A stretch of 7,531 bases of DNA from Treponema sp. (GTDB lineage: Bacteria > Spirochaetota > Spirochaetia > Treponematales > Treponemataceae), in NCBI GenBank assembly GCA_003455655.1, contig DMQP01000103.1, forward strand, positions 1 to 7,531. Reading direction: 5' to 3'. A model generated the notes under the pieces. It did no database searches, was not told the DNA's origin, and saw only the letters and a list, made by a program, of their open reading frames with translations. Positions 6,201 through 7,531 of this stretch are shown piece after piece; within the stretch, counting starts at the first letter, position 1, and every line of letters starts with the position of its first letter. The position numbers and the translations under genes were made by a program.

Positions 6201-7531
6201 CCCATGGTTGCTCCAGGAAACAGTAACGCTAATCGTGCTGACATAGATGGAACTAACGTTAAAGAAAATGCAGAAGGTCTTATTGTTCGTGCAATAACAG
6301 GTGCTACTCGTTCAAAAGAAAATACACTGACTCATGCTGCAATCAAAAATAATACGCAAGTTCGTGTGGGTGGTTTGGTAAAACTTGCTGGTGTTTACCG
6401 TCTTATTACAAACGTAGACACGAGCACCGGTACTATTACCTTTACACCTTCTGTTGACAAGAAGTTTAGAGATTGCGAACTGGTTTATGCTCAGATTGTA
6501 GACAACCGCATGGAAGAAATACTTACTCAAAGCGCTATCGAAAACGATGACGGTGACGGTATGGCAGAATTTGTAGATGCTACAGGAAGTGAATACTCAT
6601 GGAACGCACGCATTTCTTCTTCAAACATTCCTGACGGTCCTATTCAAGTGCATGTTGTAGCAATTGATGCAGCAGGTAACTTTACTCATCGTTACATTAC
6701 TTCGAGTGTACAAAACAATCGTCCTCGTATTGCAAAGATTCTTTTAGGTACAGACCTTAACGGAAACGCAAAATACGACTTCAATGCAGACAGTGCCTTG
6801 GTATACACTGGCGGTAAAAACGACACTGCAAGTGGTAGCGACTTTGGTGAATTTAGATACTATTCTACTATTGATCAAAGTGGAAAGGGTAAATACGACA
6901 TTACCATTGAAGACGCTAACCCCTTCATTGTAAAAGATGGTATGCTGCTCTTACCAGAATTTACTGGTGGTAATACTTCTATTTTGGCTAGCTACAAAGT
7001 TGATGATGTTACCAATATGGCTGTAAAGTCAACAGATGATCAGACAACAATACTTACTACTACAAGATATGGTCTTCTGACTTCAAAAACCGCAGTTACA
7101 GCAAAAGTTTCTTCAACAGGAAGTCAGAATGTTGTTGAACATATTTCTGCCTTCGGTGGCTTTGAAGTTAATAACACAACTTTAGCGGGTTGGGAAGGCC
7201 GTAAGTTTGACACAGAAAATCCAAGTACACCGCTTATCTACGAAAAATTCTTTGCTATTACTTTCTGGGACGAAACCGAAGAAACCATCCAGGGCGCTAA
7301 CAGCCAGTGGGCACTTTTGCGCTTCCCTGTAATTATTGATGTCGTAGATGATATAGCTCCAGAGCCAAAGTTAACACCCTTCTACTGGAATAAGGCAAAA
7401 GAAGCTTTGTCTGTTTCCGTAAACAGTCTTAAAGACACTAGTAACAGTGTTTATAAAGATGCACAGGGTAACCTCTTGGGTCATATTGAATTGTCTTCTG
7501 AATGGCAGACTTCAACATATTACACAGGTCT
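183..7531 (+). CDS. Giant multi-Ig-domain putative surface lipoprotein (3' end outside the window)
   Basis: One frame stays open for 2,449 codons and leaves the window without a stop. At about 40% GC such a length cannot be chance. The ATG at 183 is chosen because it follows an ideal ribosome binding site and begins a clear signal peptide: MKKTR, a hydrophobic core at residues 6-19, then ASS-Cys23. The mature protein should be lipidated on Cys23 and exported to the envelope. From residue 32 it is a chain of about 16 beta-rich modules of roughly 100-150 residues, most ending in a D-x-x-G-N turn and followed by a D-x-x-x-P linker. This is the style of bacterial Ig-like (Big_7-like) and OmpL47-type repeats. 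Cysteines are scarce (about ten), as expected of such modules. No enzyme motif is seen. The inferred role is an adhesin or structural envelope protein; organism and ligand are uncertain. A phage tail fibre is less likely because of the lipobox. Confidence 0.95.
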   Translation, partial: MKKTRIYLALFALVTTAFIASSCEFGLGSQVDTDTPTIAIVNPEISSVKGGTVTVTGTCNDDAGVKRVELALRNPDGALMSLGNASISLSKTSWALTAPLGNFSDGSYSIVATAFDGAERKAVATREFAIDNTPPVVLLSKPNSFDQNDIGSGGFGKTVTISGEILDDSDIGSLSVKVYRKKADGTEEEVRLPHPTFTGFDVQGGLNLIIAQQNSTDAALSQNYEALYDVNGESTQYFTMVVTVADVAGNKNTTTYVKSALNKVVTAVTSVPVKNLISANYKKLLNGTYADTTFTEAQQQIVLDILNGVYTSAEHDVDPSKYMSSESGAHIVFTVCPDSSPKFELAGLAKDGEGETVYKAVESGGTITLSLEKGLDNKLIDPSSIDITLVECDKLGNIIPGGYTWTTKDASVGSDEYKAIYRKVNNTTQYLKAFTGELDNSSWTFRLPTRLSGDQCFNVIVEGTDTDGNLLAPKMNVGYGFIVSLHGGAPQVICDDAEFFDGKYYTPQAFAASGQVKLKLSVIDSSQDHRFGSDPSPLRFTPTLYTGHHIDRVAAEEAVSAGKATKVELETISDSRDALGNYKYITKKTDSDYVVEIPLNNINLASVGNADNYTVILMVYASNGTASTTDWLLYADGKGPVIEVANTLNPTGVNNIQETSNGWSRVSITELPDGTTVPAMTVNQYSMRGFWSDVNGSGTKNLYYKTVSASETINTTGLTPAILESSWIKVGVEDAPPDSTDRSGVSKVSAVREGSGWKLAIVAVDNVGNLSEVTMYNNLTFDFAVPTVTVEPVSPYYSNDADDLTLVVTAHDSNLVQNLSVVAKKNGQTVSSGTNGYTIAYSSVTPRAASMNSADAYNTAKESTQTATITLKRNGLSDGEWSFTAVATDAVGRTSKTLAFSTIVDGTIPVVTGTVNVDGSAYSESKWYNKETMLITSAYKEQTSGLDSLYYKVLHGSTDPAPTDLTTDPQAEQSALPGTKADSIAVQVTPTNFLSGLNRVFIQTTDKAGNKSDIAQYNIYADLDGSEISAERYTYDNRSYFSAKSVIRTNGERDLILYGLVHDAESGVADFKNGFKVNNTPLTAKEVLYTTQTYDPDPNDEDASDLWFEHAEWKTYANITDKAAITAYKATITKSKKEGSVILTASDNAGNELSQTLFTVTVDTDSPELTLTLPEENSSLNGKVTFKGTAKDTALDVVALHYTYTNPGNGTPTITANDTEIAYKNGSDAYSWQFDDLELTYEEDGVLKLLGGETYTSGTKQIWFKVHALDSAGNSTVKKYAYIIDPDADRPVISLSNIASDGRTLLKNNVVYGSISDDDGTVKGLWYTDNASIATLPTTSEDNGWLPVTIENGTFTISDETGDGQKTWYFYCIDGADGNFSMLSANALKRPYLQCTNDATKKDNNTGISFSIDTTPPAIRTLKLSRATNATTTAAKDYTPSADGDDQWRAEDKVAFGGSKGKMYLYLEVEETTGMDANTPVAVSIDGKTLSLTTSQIYKTYDAEHTLYKYVIGPVDLRTGYTSKSQELDVSVTDSAGTTIVEPKTIIIDNEAPTVQISSPTLNQWISSLVTIRGSVRDNAGGTGVALVKYTIVPKSAVSTLNKNSAWTDNPEGTTLKVIFDSNVPNVPANILTYANATYATKVGEGLWQVPIYFYVEDEMGNYSIVKDKYINVDADAGKPVATILNPKSNATVGGSLTVTGSARDDVNVENVRVQFDVNGDGKFDATDYDVIRGPDWKSANGWGSTEDTTPLRGSASDWYLLADGTNTWKLSIKIPDVTANTLGSTKQLGIRACAYDSVPQTRGWNEVKVSVDKNTPQIGTLKLVKYDSSNNPIEEREYYSGIYINGTNNGETWKLEGTVTDNIMVSKVKFTNEEPDVGVNQIALDDTEYDNATDSYDISAVINASADGQVKATLTAIDNNKTVSEELILILVDRTAPKLFFESGIDSLRIKGGDMLDTEINSTHPIQDSNGMFRLGDAVVEAGSGLSYVAFYFERTSTNGNRIYNPMVAPGNSNANRADIDGTNVKENAEGLIVRAITGATRSKENTLTHAAIKNNTQVRVGGLVKLAGVYRLITNVDTSTGTITFTPSVDKKFRDCELVYAQIVDNRMEEILTQSAIENDDGDGMAEFVDATGSEYSWNARISSSNIPDGPIQVHVVAIDAAGNFTHRYITSSVQNNRPRIAKILLGTDLNGNAKYDFNADSALVYTGGKNDTASGSDFGEFRYYSTIDQSGKGKYDITIEDANPFIVKDGMLLLPEFTGGNTSILASYKVDDVTNMAVKSTDDQTTILTTTRYGLLTSKTAVTAKVSSTGSQNVVEHISAFGGFEVNNTTLAGWEGRKFDTENPSTPLIYEKFFAITFWDETEETIQGANSQWALLRFPVIIDVVDDIAPEPKLTPFYWNKAKEALSVSVNSLKDTSNSVYKDAQGNLLGHIELSSEWQTSTYYTG
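276..956 (+). repeat. Ig-like modules 1 and 2
   Basis: Module 1 (residues 32-130) opens with DTDTP, then a beta strand run (GGTVTVTGTC), an acidic turn (NDDAGV) and a strand (KRVELAL), and closes with AFDGAER. This is the classic order of Big_7-type Ig-like repeats: a P-x-I-x-I-x-x-P opening, V-x-G, then D-x-G-V. Module 2 (131-258) opens with the linker DNTPP, repeats the pattern (TVTISGEILDDSDI) and ends with VADVAGN at 244-250. Their sequences have diverged far beyond nucleotide similarity. Confidence 0.8.
957..1640 (+). other. Helix-rich linker plus atypical beta domain between Ig modules
   Basis: Residues 259-486 interrupt the regular array. The first part (about 264-315) looks mainly helical, with Leu, Ile, Lys and Gln spaced as in amphipathic helices (for example TEAQQQIVLDILNGVY at 295-310). 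The second part (about 323-486) is beta-like, beginning AHIVFTVCPDSSPKF, running through a Gly, Ser and Leu rich segment, and ending with a degenerate module end (GTDTDGN, 463-469). From memory, large Treponema Ig-like lipoproteins carry a comparable segment after their first modules; this was not checked by search. It contains three of the protein's few cysteines (336, 392, 456). Confidence 0.55.
1641..5981 (+). repeat. Array of eleven consecutive Ig-like modules (modules 3-13)
   Basis: Linkers at residues 487 (GGAPQ), 636 (DGKGP), 782 (DFAVP), 905 (DGTIP), 1022 (DLDGS, proline missing), 1163 (DTDSP), 1285 (DPDADRP), 1413 (DTTPP), 1549 (DNEAP), 1674 (DADAGKP) and 1813 (DKNTP) divide this stretch into units of 117-149 residues. 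Most end in a D-x-x-G-N type turn: VDNVGN (764), TDAVGR (888), TDKAGN (1005), SDNAGN (1146), LDSAGN (1269), IDGADGN (1373), TDSAGT (1533), EDEMGN (1657), then weaker YDSVPQ (1796) and IDNNK (1918). Modules opening at 1163, 1549 and 1674 look Big_7-like. Those opening at 636, 905 and perhaps 1285 carry an aromatic strand (LYYK, or LWYT) like OmpL47-type repeats. Module boundaries are read by eye and could move by some ten residues. Confidence 0.75.
5331..5366 (+). other. EF-hand/dockerin-like calcium-binding loop
   Basis: Residues 1717-1728 read DVNGDGKFDATD. Loop positions 1, 3, 5, 9 and 12 are Asp, Asn, Asp, Asp and Asp, with Gly at position 6, which matches the calcium loop of type I dockerins and EF-hands. 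It sits between two predicted strands of module 12 and not between helices, and there is no adjacent second copy, so it is a stand-alone loop in an Ig-like module and not a dockerin domain. Calcium binding is inferred. Confidence 0.6.
5982..6722 (+). repeat. Long Ig-like module 14 with an inserted small beta domain
   Basis: This unit opens with DRTAP at residue 1934 and ends with AIDAAGN at 2160-2166, about twice the usual spacing. The outer parts keep the Ig pattern (GSGLSYVAFYF near 2001 onward, and SYSTEM-like module end at 2160). Between about residues 2046 and 2112 lies extra material that begins THAAIKNNTQVRVG, contains short alternating strands and a D-T-S-T-G-T-I-T-F turn, and ends before NRMEE. 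It reads like a compact five-strand barrel of SH3 type. The fold is a guess from strand pattern only. Confidence 0.5.
6543..6578 (+). other. Second EF-hand-like acidic loop
   Basis: Residues 2121-2132 read NDDGDGMAEFVD. Positions 1, 3, 5, 9 and 12 are Asn, Asp, Asp, Glu and Asp with Gly at 6, compatible with a calcium loop. It follows the inserted beta segment of module 14 and precedes the strand beginning near Tyr2136. Calcium binding is inferred from the spacing of oxygen-bearing side chains. Confidence 0.5.
6723..7531 (+). other. C-terminal visible part: divergent modules 15 and 16 (incomplete)
   Basis: After the linker NNRP (2178-2181) the sequence enters a different style: GTDLNGNAKYDFNAD at 2189-2203 is a degenerate calcium-type loop, and the following 180 residues lack a normal D-x-x-G-N end (the nearest is KVDDVTN). 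A linker-like DDIAP at 2389-2393 opens the last partial unit, which contains TPFYW and later GHIELSSEW before the window ends. From memory, linkers of this kind followed by PFYW occur near the C-terminal part of large Treponema Ig-like lipoproteins; this is not verified. The domain cannot be classified because it is cut off. Confidence 0.5.

Noticed and set aside
269..6530. Other short minus-strand open frames (269-487, 1169-1375, 2291-2515, 2750-2980, 2811-3047, 4871-5074, 6312-6530)
   Set aside because: All are 67-78 codons long, lie opposite the giant frame, and look like random antisense translations; the two at 2750 and 2811 even overlap each other.
183..7531. Phage tail fibre or autotransporter instead of a lipoprotein
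   Set aside because: The N-terminus is a good lipoprotein signal peptide with Cys23, and no phage genes or beta-barrel translocator are visible. The C-terminus is missing, so a barrel beyond the window is not strictly excluded.
1..7531. CRISPR array, tRNA or rRNA genes, insertion sequence, or a hidden novel gene system
   Set aside because: No spaced identical direct repeats, cloverleaf, terminal inverted repeats or transposase were seen, and over 97% of the window is one coding frame.

Overview
The window is almost entirely one enormous gene. A single uninterrupted reading frame runs from an ATG at 183 off the right edge at 7531, giving 2,449 complete codons with no stop. It encodes a putative secreted lipoprotein built of tandem, strongly diverged Ig-like beta-sandwich modules. 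Only its first 171 bases are different: they hold the last 56 codons of an upstream gene whose stop codon touches the ribosome binding site of the giant gene. No RNA gene, mobile element, CRISPR array or terminator was seen, and the only non-coding DNA is the 11-base gap at 172-182.

Organism: the best guess is a spirochaete, probably Treponema-like (inference, moderate confidence). The reasons are a base composition of about 40% GC in hand-counted lines, a loose spirochaete-style lipobox (ASS before Cys23), and a mature N-terminus of the form C-x-FGLG followed by VDT-x-x-P. From memory, that leader heads many very large Ig-like lipoproteins in Treponema. Nothing here is taxonomically decisive.

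Layout of the giant protein: signal peptide with lipidation Cys23; two Ig-like modules (residues 32-258); a helix-rich linker followed by an atypical beta region (259-486); eleven consecutive modules of about 117-149 residues (487-1933); a longer module carrying what looks like a small inserted beta-barrel (1934-2180); and a C-terminal part with a different internal pattern (2181 to the edge). Modules are recognised by two markers that recur in step: a D-x-x-G-N turn near the module end, then a D-x-x-x-P linker that opens the next module. Three acidic loops resembling EF-hand or dockerin calcium loops are embedded in the second half.

How it fits together: the tight junction with the upstream gene suggests one operon with translational coupling. 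The likely job is a long, lipid-anchored envelope or surface fibre (adhesion, matrix or scaffold). No catalytic domain was recognised, no ligand can be named from sequence, and the true length is unknown because the gene continues beyond the window. I see no sign of a defence, mobile or biosynthetic system.
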